A DNA stretch of 64,000 nt. Origin: Sympetrum striolatum (Eukaryota > Arthropoda > Insecta > Odonata > Libellulidae). Position 1 is the stretch's first letter; each line of letters begins with the position of its first letter. A program made the position numbers and the translations under genes. The notes under the pieces were generated by a model. It did no database searches and was not told where the DNA came from. It worked only from the letters and a program-made list of their open reading frames with translations. The DNA is taken from assembly GCA_947579665.1 (NCBI GenBank), contig OX388345.1, positions 70,733,454 through 70,797,453 of the forward strand. The letters run 5' to 3'. Positions 1 to 10,920 of this stretch are shown piece after piece.

Positions 1-2600
1 AATTAAGTATACGCTGCAACTATGCGTCGATGAAGAGTTTAATGCGTAGTTCACATTGTTCGTTCGCTCATTGTTGGGCTAATCTTATATTGTGGCGATT
101 GTTTGCTTTGTTGAAGCGTGAAATTTCATTAAAACAATATCATGAAACGGACATTTAAACAAAGGAAAGGATTGGAACCAAATTAGGCTTGTTATCATGT
201 GTGCATAGATTCGCCACTCTCCAGCGACGGGTGAAAGACCCATAAAGGTATGAAATAATGAGATAAACGAGAATATGATAGTTAAAAACAAACTTTGTTA
301 AGTTCAGCGTTTCTAAGCGTTTGATCAATGAACTCGGTGAGTATTTGCTTTTTATAAAATATTTTCCTCTATTTGCTTTTTCTTTTGACCTACCCCTAAA
401 ATCTATTTCTTAAAATAGAGGACACGTGTCCGACCGTCTAACTCAACGGGCCTTTGTTTATGAAGAATTGGCAACTGAAAATCGGAGTTAGGCAACCATA
501 GCATACACGTGCATTTCCATGGCCTGCTGCTCTAAAATGAAGGTAACCTGATGACGACTCATTATAGTCCGAAACAGTGAATATTAAAAAAGTACTAAGG
601 GCACTGCTGAGTAATTGTAATTTTGATCTGACAATGCAACATGAAAGAGATAAAGAAAATTAAAATATTTCAAACACGATTTACGAGTTTTAATAATGAT
701 GGACCTTAAAGTTCGTAAAAATAGAAAAGTGTGCTGAAAAATCTCATTAATCTCTGTCAACACCTATATTTTAGTTTTGGTAACTCTGTCACGTAAAATT
801 TCCTTTGCCGCTTGCCCACCCTCTTTCAGTCCTTTCATTTCCCTAATCAATTCTTCTCAGCTCCCTTTCATCCTTGTTCTTCGCTACTATTCCTCAATCC
901 TTGATAAATCGGTCACCACATCGCAATTTCACCAATCTCTGGACCCTTTTCATGTGATTAGTTCAGGAGACTTTAATGTCTCCCCATTTGCAATCTGGAA
1001 AGACCATTCTACTCCGGGACGTGTTTTTCAGATTCCTGGGACATTAGTCTCATCGGAGACTCCCTTTTGCCCTCTGGAAGTACGCGGACGTCGTTCGATC
1101 CCCTTCCGCCATTAGGATTTCAATCGCGCCCCCCCGGAGGGCTTCATTCTGTTAAACGTCGCACCGAGAGTCTGCACGTATGGCCATTAATGGAAAGGTA
1201 ATGGGTCGGGATGAGTTTCGCTACTGTTGGTCAAAGCCCTCGGTGGGAGGCCTCCCCCTCGCGCGTTGAGCTCTCCCACTAAGTGGCCATCTGAATAAAT
1301 TACGATGGACACATCGGCGCCCTTGAATTGCTTGGCTGTGAACGCCCCGGCGGTGGCCTCAAGAAAATGCGTGCACGATTTTCGTAATTGAATCGTTCTT
1401 GGTATGTTTAGCGGGCGAATATTTTAGGGTGTGGAACCAGGAAGGGAGGTTGCCCAACGCTCCAAAAGCGTGACACTGGGGGTATTATTGAGATGTTCGA
1501 GAGGAAGGACGGGAGTTGATTTTACCAAATTCGAGCTAATGGCCCGTGTTTATTCGCCGCTTAGTGTTTCGCGCATGCAGATTGGTCTATTCGTAACGGA
1601 ATGAATTTTAAAATGTTTTCCACGCCCGAAGGTGTTCTACCAGGAAATATCGGTTGGCCAAGAGAAGGAAATTTAAATCTTTTAAAATATTGTTTTGGTT
1701 CTGATTTTCTCGCCTGCTTGCTTTGATTCCAAGGATGTTTTGTCACGCCCGTGTGAAATTTACTTTTTGAAAGCTAAAGGCTGCTTATATGAATATGCTT
1801 ACAACTCTGCTGTCTGTCGTTAATTTCGTATTAAGTTTTTCACTACACTGAGCTACGATTCTAATAAATTTACAGGTTATTTGCTTTGGCTATGCTTCGG
1901 CAATTCAGGAACGTTTTTTAGACTGTATTTTTATAGAATCCTTCGTTTGTTTTGTATATGACTTATGAATTAACTTATCAGATTTCAGAAGTTCTTGTTC
2001 GTATGTATGTTTAATATTTATCATTTTCATATTTAATAAAATTGTATGAATTTACATATAATAAAATTTTCCAATTTATCTTATTTTTATTCTAATTTGT
2101 ATGTGTATATGTATTCGTATTTATAAAGACATTGAATGTGTTCTACATCGTTTCCTCTATTGTCGTGCGACTGATAAATCAACAATATCACAGCCAGTTA
2201 TTGTTAAGTAATGCCTCATTGATTGTAACAATCATTTTACGCGACGACTAATCATTTATATCGCTTAATCAGTATTGAAGCTTAATAAATAAGTCATTAT
2301 TACCACATATTATTAATAGATAAGTCTGCTACTTTAATAAATTACATTAAATTTAGCACCTCGTGATTTTATGCAAAACTTCTTGTTGCGAGGTTTCAAT
2401 CATTTACAATCTAAGCATTGCTTGAGGCGATCATGCTTTCCTCTCATAATCACGCATCGTCGCCCCTTTGATTGGTGGTATGCCCTGCGACGGGTTGGAT
2501 ACGCACTGTACCATAGGTATCATTAATGGCACTGATCATTCATTTGTGTTTTGTAATTTTTTTGCCAATTTTACAAAGTAATATGCGATCGACTGTAACT
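1..2600. other. No gene seen; AT-rich DNA with one GC-richer patch
   Basis: I see no recognisable coding or RNA gene. A GC-richer patch lies at about 1,080-1,390. Open stretches at 777-1,115 (plus) and 1,561-1,746 (minus) show no family motif and are taken as chance. From about 1,780 to 2,430 the DNA is strongly AT-rich without clear repeats. Confidence 0.6.
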
Positions 2601-2634
2601 CTAATCACATCTTCTCTTTCTTTACAGGTAAGTG
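2601..2634 (+). other. Candidate recursive splice site 1 (zero-length exon)
   Basis: A branchpoint-like CTAATCA at 2,601-2,607 is followed by the pyrimidine tract CTTCTCTTTCTTT, then ACAG ending at 2,627, then GTAAGTG from 2,628. An acceptor fused directly to a perfect donor is the known layout of Drosophila ratchet points inside very long introns, where splicing at the acceptor rebuilds a donor for the next step. The match is direct sequence observation; the function is inference. An alternative is an ordinary acceptor for the short open frame at 2,628-2,746, or a chance match. Confidence 0.45.
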
Positions 2635-2749
2635 TCCCTTCCAATGTGGTCATTGCTCTTGGCTTAAGGGCTTTAACCCATTCAACATGATTCACCTCTG
2701 CAAGGGTATCCGTGGACGCAAACAGCGTCGGAATGTTTGCGCATAATCG

Positions 2750-3520
2750 CATTGGCATGACGCAGCTTTGGCGAAACTAGCCAGATAAAAGTAACGGGCG
2801 AATTTTAAACCGCCTTCGCCCCTGGAAACCAAAATCGCAAGTTGAATCATCTATTTATTTATTATCGTTCATTGTGCTGTATCTTGTGTATAAATGGATT
2901 GCATTCCTCGTAATCAAGGATTTAGTGCCTCTTTTTCCTTTTCTCATCGGAAAATTTCAAGTTCTTATTCTTGAAAGCTTTGGCGTTGGAAATATTTTCT
3001 TGAGTGTGGTTTAAAAAATTCCATAGATGCAAGTTAGTTGTCATTTTGCTGTTTCTTTTCTTTCGTTTTTTTCTCAAAACTGAACAAAATTCAATATTGA
3101 TGGCAAGAGAAAAAAGTTCAGATTATTCATAATCAGTTCAGACAGATTCAGTCTTCATAAATATTTTTTACTGTTTCCTAATGTTACAGCTTTGCTCCAA
3201 AACACGGAGCGTTAATGAATTGGTGAGTGATATAGTAAAGGAGATCGTGAATTATTAACGATTTATCAATACTCCAGTAGATATTTTGGGTTTATATTTA
3301 TACATCGAAAGCCATCTATGGAGTATGGCTGAGGGTATATCAACCCAAACATTTCTAATTAGTCTACCTCACTAGCTTCTCTGACAGTTTGAGGAAAGAG
3401 CCACCTGCAAGGACTTGTCTATTTCAGCAATTTCTTCCATATCTTCAGTCGATTATTGCGATATCTCTTTCTTTGTTCACTGATAATAATATTTCTGTCT
3501 TTTGGTAATTTTGCAATTCA
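2750..3520. other. No gene seen
   Basis: AT-rich sequence with T-rich runs near 3,050-3,110. I see no coding signal, repeat or tRNA-like structure. Confidence 0.55.
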
Positions 3521-3549
3521 ATGAAAATTTTGAGGTTAGCTACGTTATA

Positions 3550-3888
3550 CTTTTTAAATTATAATAATAATAATATTTTATTTACCGCAAACAGGAAAAC
3601 CCCAATTACATACAATATAATGTATAAAATAAATAATACATACATAAAAATAAATACATCACAAGAAATTTAAAATAATTAAAAAAAAAATTTGAGTATA
3701 TACTCCGCTTTAAAGACGGAAGCGAGTCATAAAATATCTCAATATCAGTGGTTTTACTTAAGACCTCATTTGTCGCTCTCATTATTCTGGCCATTGGTTC
3801 ATATCGGCATACATCCAAAGGAGTCACTAAACAGCATGGTATGCCTGGAGCGTCACAGTGGTACATTGAGGTTCACAAGCAAAACAAA
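3550..3888 (-). mobile_element. 5'-truncated non-LTR retrotransposon 3' end
   Basis: Reading the minus strand, a C-terminal coding remnant is followed by an AT-rich 3' UTR, a GTAAATAAA box and an (ATT)n tail (plus-strand AATAATAATAATAAT near 3,562-3,577), which is the usual 3' end of this retroelement type. It sits inside the first copy of a tandem duplication, so both insertion borders can be placed to within a few bases. A clear target-site duplication is not visible; part of the target (GTGAATCG in the intact copy) seems to have been lost at insertion. Only the last ~340 bp is present. Confidence 0.6.
3606..3866 (-). pseudogene. Probable ORF2 C-terminus of a non-LTR retrotransposon
   Basis: The open frame has 86 codons; residues 22-57 contain EPMARIMRATNEVL and later DIEIFYDSLPSLKRSIY. 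The pattern 'P-x-x-R-x-M ... N ... D-I-x-I-F-x-x-S-x-x-x-x-K-R' is typical of the extreme C-terminus of ORF2 proteins in several insect non-LTR clades, downstream of the reverse-transcriptase thumb. After residue 57 the frame runs into low-complexity AT-rich 3' UTR codons, so the original stop is probably lost. No catalytic residues are present and the piece cannot act alone. The assignment rests on recalled pattern plus the (ATT)n-tailed 3' end just downstream; a chance frame is possible. Confidence 0.42.
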
Positions 3889-4101
3889 ATTTTATTATTT
3901 AGAAATTCCCTTCAGCAATTCGTAAACAATGTATAATAATTTATTTGATAAATTAAGGATTTGAGCGAGGGATTGGAAATTTTGAGGTTTGCTACGTTAT
4001 ACTTTGTGAATCGTTTTGTTATTTAGAAATTCCCTTCAGCAAGTCGTAAAAAATGTATAATAATTCATTTGATAAATTAAGGATTTGAGCGAGGGATTGA
4101 T

Positions 4102-6904
4102 CTTAATAGTGGACATTTTCGGAAATAAAGAGAGTTAATGGTTCTGGAGAAAATAAAAAGAGGATAGTTATTCTCCGCAAAGGTGTTGGATTGCTACTAA
4201 GAAATGTAAATCGATCCATGAAGTTTAATCCATGAGAAGGTTAATCATTATGTGATTATTCTGCAATGGAGTCGATATCGCGTTGGGTATTCACCGCAGT
4301 GCCCTAAAAGCTCACACGACCCTCTTCTCCCTAGATAAACAAAGCCCCGCTGTTTTCGTCTGGGAAGTGTTTCAAGAGAGACAGGATACGAAACCAGACG
4401 TGTTATATGGATGGGTCTGATAGGAGGAGGCGAAAGTGTTGTCCGATAGGGGTTCATTGCCCTCCGATGGCATCCCCCCCACTCCTCTTTAAGGATTCCC
4501 TTCCGAACATTCCTAAACGCCAATTCACGTTCACTCGTACTCAAGGAGTCGTGACTCCGGGGCGTGCCCTGTCACGCCTTCCCAGACACACCACTTAGTT
4601 TTTTCTATGGCCTCTCTCTTCCTCGTCCGTACATATGCAATTCGCTCTCCATAGACGAGGTGCATTCCGCCAACCTAGCCGTAGGATGCGATTATTCATT
4701 TAATCCCAGTACGGACATCACGTCTTCCGTATACCGTTGCTCTTCTGCTGTTTTTCTCTACTCGGCACGCATTTTCCCTTTCGATTCTCACGCGAAGTCC
4801 TCGCGTGGAGATATGCGGCGGAGGAACGTGATGTGTCCCTCAAGTCTCTTATGGAGGAGTATCTTGAACATTTCGGTTATTCATTGAATTGTTTTGGTTA
4901 CCCGTTAGGCTGCCGTGGTGACTTGTGAAATGGATGCGGTGTCTAGGGCCCCATCAATTAGGCCATTGGTACACAAACCGCTGAGCTCTGGTGAATTCCG
5001 GTCCACTGAATACCTTCATCAGGCCCACGTAGATATTATAGGGGATTAAATCTGAACCCTTTAGCTGCTCCTAACACTTAGTAATGTATTGTAAGGCAGG
5101 ATTTGGAGGTTCTTTCCTTTCTCTCTCTTAGGCATAGATAATTAGCTATATTTATAGAAAAAAGTCTAGACATTACTGATTTTTAACACCTTCATATATT
5201 TATTTCATATTTTAATTCATATTTTTTCATTTTATTAAAATTTTGGCTATATTTCCATGCTCCTTTGTTGATATTTATACATGTTTATTTATTTTTATAC
5301 TTTTTCTCGACTTGTTGTACGATTCATTTTAACTGGTCAAATTGGCTGTTAATGATATATAATATAATATAATAATATAAAATAAATACATAAATTTTGA
5401 CGGTCAGCTGGTGTCTCACCTCGATTTGGTCAGCTATTATCAAATTTACTCATAAATAGGATGCTTACGGAAATAAAAGGAATAACAAATAATAAAATAA
5501 AATAAATAAAAAGGAAATAGCACATTCTATTTGGCGTTTCATTAGATAAAATATCGGTTTCAGCTGCCATCATAGCTAGTTCATCAAATGCAGGATTGGA
5601 ATTTTATGAATCTTGGGGGGAGTTAATTAAATCTAGTGTGGTTTTAATTAATTATTTGAGTAAATTTTATTTAGACTGTGTTATTAGTGTCACTGTTGTT
5701 TTTTAGCTTCATTGCATAGAGTTATAGTGATAGTTTTTATTATTTGATACTTCTTGGAATCTCACCTGGTATTGATCTCCGATTAATTGTGTGACATTTA
5801 GATTTAATCGGAATTCCACCTGTGAATTTTCATCATATTAGCATTCATTTATAGCCATTAACTTCCATATATATCAAAGGTATCCTCCAGAAGGTTCTCT
5901 TGCGAAATGGGCCGTAAAAGTGGCGAAATGTTTGAGCTCATAGATGATAAGCGGCATCATTAAAACTATGAGACTTCTTCATGATGCGATTGCCAATAAG
6001 AGGTAGTGAAATATAATCTATTCTCGTGGAAACATGAAGAGTATGATCTATATCTCATAGCTATGATATATATTTCATAAGTTTGCCACGAATTCCGTAG
6101 CATCGAAATTACTGTAAACCATAATCATGTGAACAAGTGTACTCTCAATATTTCAGTACAAGATCCCTTCTCGCTTACGAATACGCGCATGTAGAGTGAG
6201 ATCACATCAATGCAATGCCCGCGTAAACAAGATAAAACAAGCACTCGGTAATTAAATCGGTATATCTTTGTGAAAAAAGTGATAGTTTTAAATCTGGCTC
6301 GAAACGAATTCCGACAGATATAAATCATAGTTTTCTCCCTACATGGCGAGAAAACGTCGGAGATATTTAAATATCAAAACAGAACCGGATCGCTTATCTT
6401 AATCTGCGTTGGCAGGAAAAATGTTCTAGGAACACGGACTTGATATCTAAATCACGGCGTCTTGTCCCCGCCTTGGTCGACAAGGCGTGTATCATGTAAA
6501 ACCTTTCAACATCATCAAGTGGCCTTTGCTATTTTTTGTACGACGTACGACCAATTTTTCCTTATTTATACGGTTGTTAAGTCTACGTCTTAGGTTATTC
6601 TTTCGGGAAAGATTTGTGATTAGTGATGGGATACAATCGGACTTGTATTGATTGATGAGAAATAGCAATGAAAACATGCTTTAACTATAATTTGGGTTCG
6701 TTTTGTTTCTTGGCCTACTTCACTAGTAATTTAGACATTTGAATAATCTCTAAAATATATTAAGCTTTTCGGAATTCTCTAGATTAGTATTATTTCAATT
6801 CGTAATGATTTTTAAAATTAATCATGATTTTTTTATCTGTAATTTTAATTGGGTCGATAAGTCGATCAGATAAGAAAAATAAATCTATATTTCTTTGTTT
6901 TTAC
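4102..6904. other. No gene seen; GC-richer patch then AT-rich DNA
   Basis: A GC-richer patch at about 4,260-4,990 carries overlapping open frames on both strands (up to 107 codons) with no recognised motif; opposing frames in one patch suggest composition rather than coding. An AT-only tract rich in AATATAATAAT lies near 5,355-5,395, and another in AAATAAAATAAAATAAA near 5,490-5,510. These may be retroelement tails but have no adjoining recognisable 3' end. Confidence 0.5.
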
Positions 6905-7060
6905 GTACTGAAGGTAGTTGCTGTAATTCTGTCTGTAAAGTATACAGCCAGAAGCCCTGTCGGAACCTCGCCTACACTAACATTAGCTACCAAGACCTAG
7001 TAGAGTGAGGAATGAGGCTTACTAAGCAAGATGAGGAGTGAGGTAGTTTGCGAAAGTAGG
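6905..7060 (+). repeat. Dispersed repeat family, copy A
   Basis: The core reads AATGAGGCTTACTAAGCAAG then ATGAGGAGTGAGGTAGTTTG at about 7,011-7,050, preceded by ACTAACATTAGCTACC. The same series recurs inverted at 22,128-22,262 and in shorter form at 54,815-54,915 and about 47,200-47,260. Copies A and B align over roughly 130 bp, including the upstream CTGTCNGTA segment. No coding motif or tail is visible, so the class is unknown. Confidence 0.6.
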
Positions 7061-7892
7061 TGAAAGAATGTACAATAATGGGTCTACTAGAGTAGAACAA
7101 GCTTAAGACTATAATAAATTTCTCCATCCTCTACCGAAGGACTAATACATATATATGTAATATTCCATTCATCAATATACGTGATAAAAGAATTATCTTT
7201 ATTGCACCTGAGTAAAACGCATATAAAATGAGCTTGTCCCGCAAGGTGTTAAAAAAAGTCTCCTTCGAAAACATTTCGCAAGTCGCATGTAATAATCGTA
7301 ACGGTAACCCTTTATTCTAAAGTCAGCCTCCGCTGTTTTAGAGCGACGGATTTGATTAATAAAGCTTTTTAACGCCGTTGCAAAGTGAGACGGTATAATT
7401 TATCGCCATGTTCTACGTCCTCGTGTTAGCAAGTGTCCGAATCAATTATGCGCTCTTTTTTCGCAACGCTCCCACGTTTTCGCGAACTGCCCCTCCGCGA
7501 ATATATTGCGATGAAAAAAGAAACATCGAGACGATTTGGTTTTTTCCTCGACCTTTTTGGATCGGTGCCAGAATCGTCTGGTTCGACGGAGGACGAATGT
7601 GGAGTCTCCATTCTGCCCATTGGCCGACGGTTAATTATTTGTACTATCGGGGAATGGCGTCCGGGACCTCTAAAATAAGCGGTGAAATTGACACTGGTGG
7701 CAGGCGGAGGCCCTGACCTGACCTCAGAGATGGGAAACACCCGACCGCATGCGCCATATTTTTCGCAGAAGGTTGATTGAACATCTGCACATAAACCTGT
7801 ATGTTTCTTCCTTCATTGTCTATTATTTCGGAAATACTGAATGACCTACGGAGCGAAAGTAATTGGTCGTGGCGACATGTTGTGGATTCTCG
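7061..7892. other. No gene seen; GC-richer patch with opposing open frames
   Basis: Between about 7,400 and 7,740 three overlapping frames (two plus, one minus, 81-104 codons) share a GC-richer patch. None carries a recognised motif. I treat them as mutual shadows rather than a gene. Confidence 0.5.
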
Positions 7893-7951
7893 TGTATATA
7901 CATCTATATATGTACCCTGCTAGCCGCCTTTCGTCATGTTGTGAAGGGTGA
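7893..7951 (-). mobile_element. Decayed 3' terminus of the CR1-like element
   Basis: The plus-strand stretch TACCCTGCTAGCCGCCTTTC followed by GTCATGTTGTGAAGGGTG matches the 3' end of the element at 55,035-56,417 (ACCCTGCAAGCCGCCTTTCG then GCGTGTGGCAGGGGGTG) in the same orientation. The flank TATATACATCTATATATG resembles a decayed 3' microsatellite tail, which CR1-type elements carry instead of poly(A). Only about 40 bp is clearly homologous. Confidence 0.6.
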
Positions 7952-9964
7952 TATATATGGCGATACAGGATATAGGTCGACCTTCAAATACCGAAATTTG
8001 GTAGGAAAATACTGGAGTGGAACTATTCTCATAGGAGTTTCTACTACGTTTATCATGACAATCTATTTGCAATTTAACGTCCAATTAAGGGAATAAAATC
8101 TCATGCTGAAGGAGCTTAACTATTATCTAACCACTGAAGTCAAGATTTCAACTTCCTTGTATCTGAATGTTGCCAATTCATTTTATGGTGCTAATATCAT
8201 AACTCGAAAGAATTTACAACTTAATAATCTCAAGGTGACATATTAGAAATTTTGAATTTTTTAACCTTTAACTTTACTAACTTGAAAAAAAGTTTTAAAG
8301 TTATTTTAAATTTTCGGCAGTTGGACATATATCTTTTAAAGTTATTTGAAGGCGCTCTATATTTCATAACAAGCTTCTTTGAAATCTTCTTGCTTATATA
8401 TTTTATCTTACGTTATTATGCAGCATTATCCCTATTATTAAATTGTTACTTTGAACCATCCCAAATACTTGTTTGATTGATTGATTCTGGGAATTTTTTC
8501 TACACCCCTCGCACTCAGATATTACCCGAATTGGCTTACTAGCACCTCTGGTTAGATAGTTGTGTATTCACTTAGTTACTTATTTGTTAGAAACAGAAGT
8601 AGTCTTTTTCTATGACTCATTGAATCACTGAGTAATATTAATTTTATATTTCTTTCTATACCCAGCAAAATCTTATGAATATGTAGCCCTGTGAAATTCA
8701 TACTTAGCTAGCTCATTTAAATTCTTCTCACTACATCCATAGAACTAAATTCAGCTGTTGCATACGCTATTATTACGAAGCATCACGTAGATTTTAGTCA
8801 TTAAGGGAAGAACGAATAGCTAAATCCTCAAATAACGGTTCGAAATAGGTATGGCATTAATCAACGTCATCATATCAGTTTCCACGTATCCCATATTCTT
8901 CCGCCTTCCGTTTATCGTCACACGGACCATTTTCGCAACGGATCACATCTTAATTAATCTCTATCGTTTTCATCTCCAGTTGGTTTCGCCTTGGATGCTC
9001 GCATGCGTCATTTGTTTGTCATAATCTCCGCGGCATTTCAGATCGTAGAGTGCGTATGTATATTAATGAGGAATGTTTCCTTATAATTGTCGGAGAAAGA
9101 ACCATCACGCCTCTCGTTTGACAGTTACGGTTCCATACAAGTCTAGTGGCGGTATCGATGCATGGGAAACGGTGATGTCCCAAGGTAACGTCTTCTGACT
9201 CGCTATCTTTATAAGTATTAATTGATACGTCCCGTGCATGCTGATATGACTCGATCATTTTCTTAGCTGCGAATTTCTTTTCATCTCTCTTTAGCCTCTA
9301 AAGAAATGCGGTAGTTTATATTCATAACTATTTTTTGCAATTCTTTTCGCGACTTTTAGATCGGGAAATTCCCACAATGTATGGTAATGATGAATCTGCA
9401 CCTGTTAGATTCAGCTTTACGTTTTTGCATATAAGGAGATGTCCTCGAGTTTCATGAGACATTGTTTTTTATTAGAATGTGCCGCCAGTTTGAGGATTGT
9501 TTATGTGGTCGTTCGTGCAGCGATAGTTTCTATTGTTGTCTTTCTTTTTCTACCATCCTCTATTGTTCCATCCGTTGTCTGGGAAACATAGACTCAGGAT
9601 ATACAACTTGCTACTGCCCAATCCATTTATGTGTAAAGATTGATGTCATGATTCCAATTTTATTTCCGTTCTCCTAATATGGAAATCGTTTGCATTGAAT
9701 AACCCACATATTCTCTGCGATGGATAGTATTTGTATGTCAAAGAGAGGTTACGTAATGCTTCCTATTCCATTAATGCTTACTAATGCGAAGATCTTTTGA
9801 GCTTTCGTTGATTTCATTAAAATTACTATTAGTATTTTAATAATTCCAGGTTTATGTTAGATGCTCGAAAATTTTATGATACATCCAGGTTTAGCTATCC
9901 ATTCATAATTATTTTGTTTCTGATAGCTATGAACACAAATAACAAACTAATTAGTTACCAAATA
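7952..9964. other. No gene seen
   Basis: AT-rich sequence. The frames at 7,863-8,096, 8,252-8,476, 9,019-9,258 and 9,462-9,677 have no recognised motif, and the longer ones are biased toward F, L, I and Y as expected of AT-rich non-coding DNA. Confidence 0.5.
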
Positions 9965-10012
9965 AGTATTTGTACGCCAAGGTCCCGGGTTCGAGTCCCG
10001 TTTAACCGATTA
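9965..10012 (+). repeat. tRNA-derived relic (T-arm with B box)
   Basis: The stretch GGTCCCGGGTTCGAGTCCCG at 9,981-10,000 contains a full RNA polymerase III B box (GGTTCGAGTCC) and a T-arm whose inner four pairs (CGGG with CCCG) close on loop TTCGAGT. Upstream, TATTTGTACGCCAAGG could be a decayed anticodon region, but no convincing D-arm or acceptor stem is seen. It is best read as a SINE or tRNA pseudogene remnant. Confidence 0.5.
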
Positions 10013-10831
10013 GAAATGGCTGTATTTATCATTCCAATGCTTCTGTGTATATATGTTACTCGCTAAAATTTTCCCGTATTAGAAGATTTGTGGGTTACTC
10101 ATAATAATATAAATAGATAAAAAAATTAATTGCATTCCAAATATTTTTTCAATGACTAGGATTCCAATATGTCCGATACGGTCAGAACCTCCCGGAGTAT
10201 TGCTGTTTTTGTATCGCATGGTAACTTATCAAAAGTATTTATTGGTTTAGTTATTCAATTCTCCGAAACGTTTAACTTAAAGCGATGGGTATCTTGTGTT
10301 ACTTAACTTTCGTTTTCAAGTTTCCGGGTTTTTAGGAATCGCAACAATTGAACGCGGGTAAGGATATAAAACTTGCAGCGTCTTCTGACCTCCTTCTTCC
10401 AAACAATAGGATGATTCGGTCGTTAAGTTGTTGTTTATTTCCGGTGCCATAGTGCAAAGGAAAGGTTTGATCCAGAAACGAAATGTGTTTCACTTTCACC
10501 AGTTTTACTGCCTCATTACGCAAGCGTAATCGTAATCTCGCGAATCGGGACGGAATGTGTAATTCACGGTGTTTGGGTTGGCTTTTTAATACCCTCAGAA
10601 TCTCTTTCTGCCACGTTTCCGGGATTTTCTGCCCACTCACTCTCATCGTGCGTCGGGGATTGCTGTTTTGGCCGATTTCTCGGCGTGTGGCAAAGTTTGT
10701 ATGTTAAAATAGCGGAAGGGAGAGGCGGCGAAGTTGATGGAGCAGGAAATGTAGGCTAAGAGAGGGATGGCATGATTTTGGACCTCTTCTTGGTATGATT
10801 TTAAATCGTTTCCCTTCGTCGAAATGCGGAT

Positions 10832-10920
10832 GGTTGTTGAAAGTCCGCCATATTCTAAGGAGGGATTTAAGGATTGATTGTTGAAAGGCCGCCTTAGGAT
10901 TTGGCGGGCTTTCAACAATC
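10832..10920. repeat. Direct plus inverted repeat (hairpin-forming)
   Basis: GATTGTTGAAAGGCCGCC (10,876-10,893) and GGCGGGCTTTCAACAATC (10,903-10,920) are 18-base inverted arms with one mismatch and a 9-base loop. A third copy, GGTTGTTGAAAGTCCGCC, lies directly repeated just upstream at 10,832-10,849. No element ends or target duplication are evident. Confidence 0.7.

Larger units (their letters stand above)
3522..4101. repeat. Tandem duplication of a ~125-bp unit, first copy split by a retroelement
   Basis: The second copy (about 3,975-4,100) runs from TTTTGAGGTTTGCTACG through TTATTTAGAAATTCCCTTC to GATTTGAGCGAGGGATTG. The first copy has the same order but in two pieces: 3,523-3,551 (TTTTGAGGTTAGCTACG, then ATACTTT) and 3,889-3,976 (TTATTTAGAAATTCCCTTC to GAGCGAGGGATTG). 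The DNA between the two pieces, about 335 bp, is a retroelement fragment. So the duplication came first and the insertion second. The two copies differ by a few substitutions. Confidence 0.75.

Noticed and set aside
2540..2758. Minus-strand 72-codon frame whose start (MRLCANIPTLF) faintly recalls hydroxypyruvate isomerase N-termini
   Set aside because: Similarity is limited to a few residues, the remainder does not follow that family, and the plus strand offers better splice signals in the same place.
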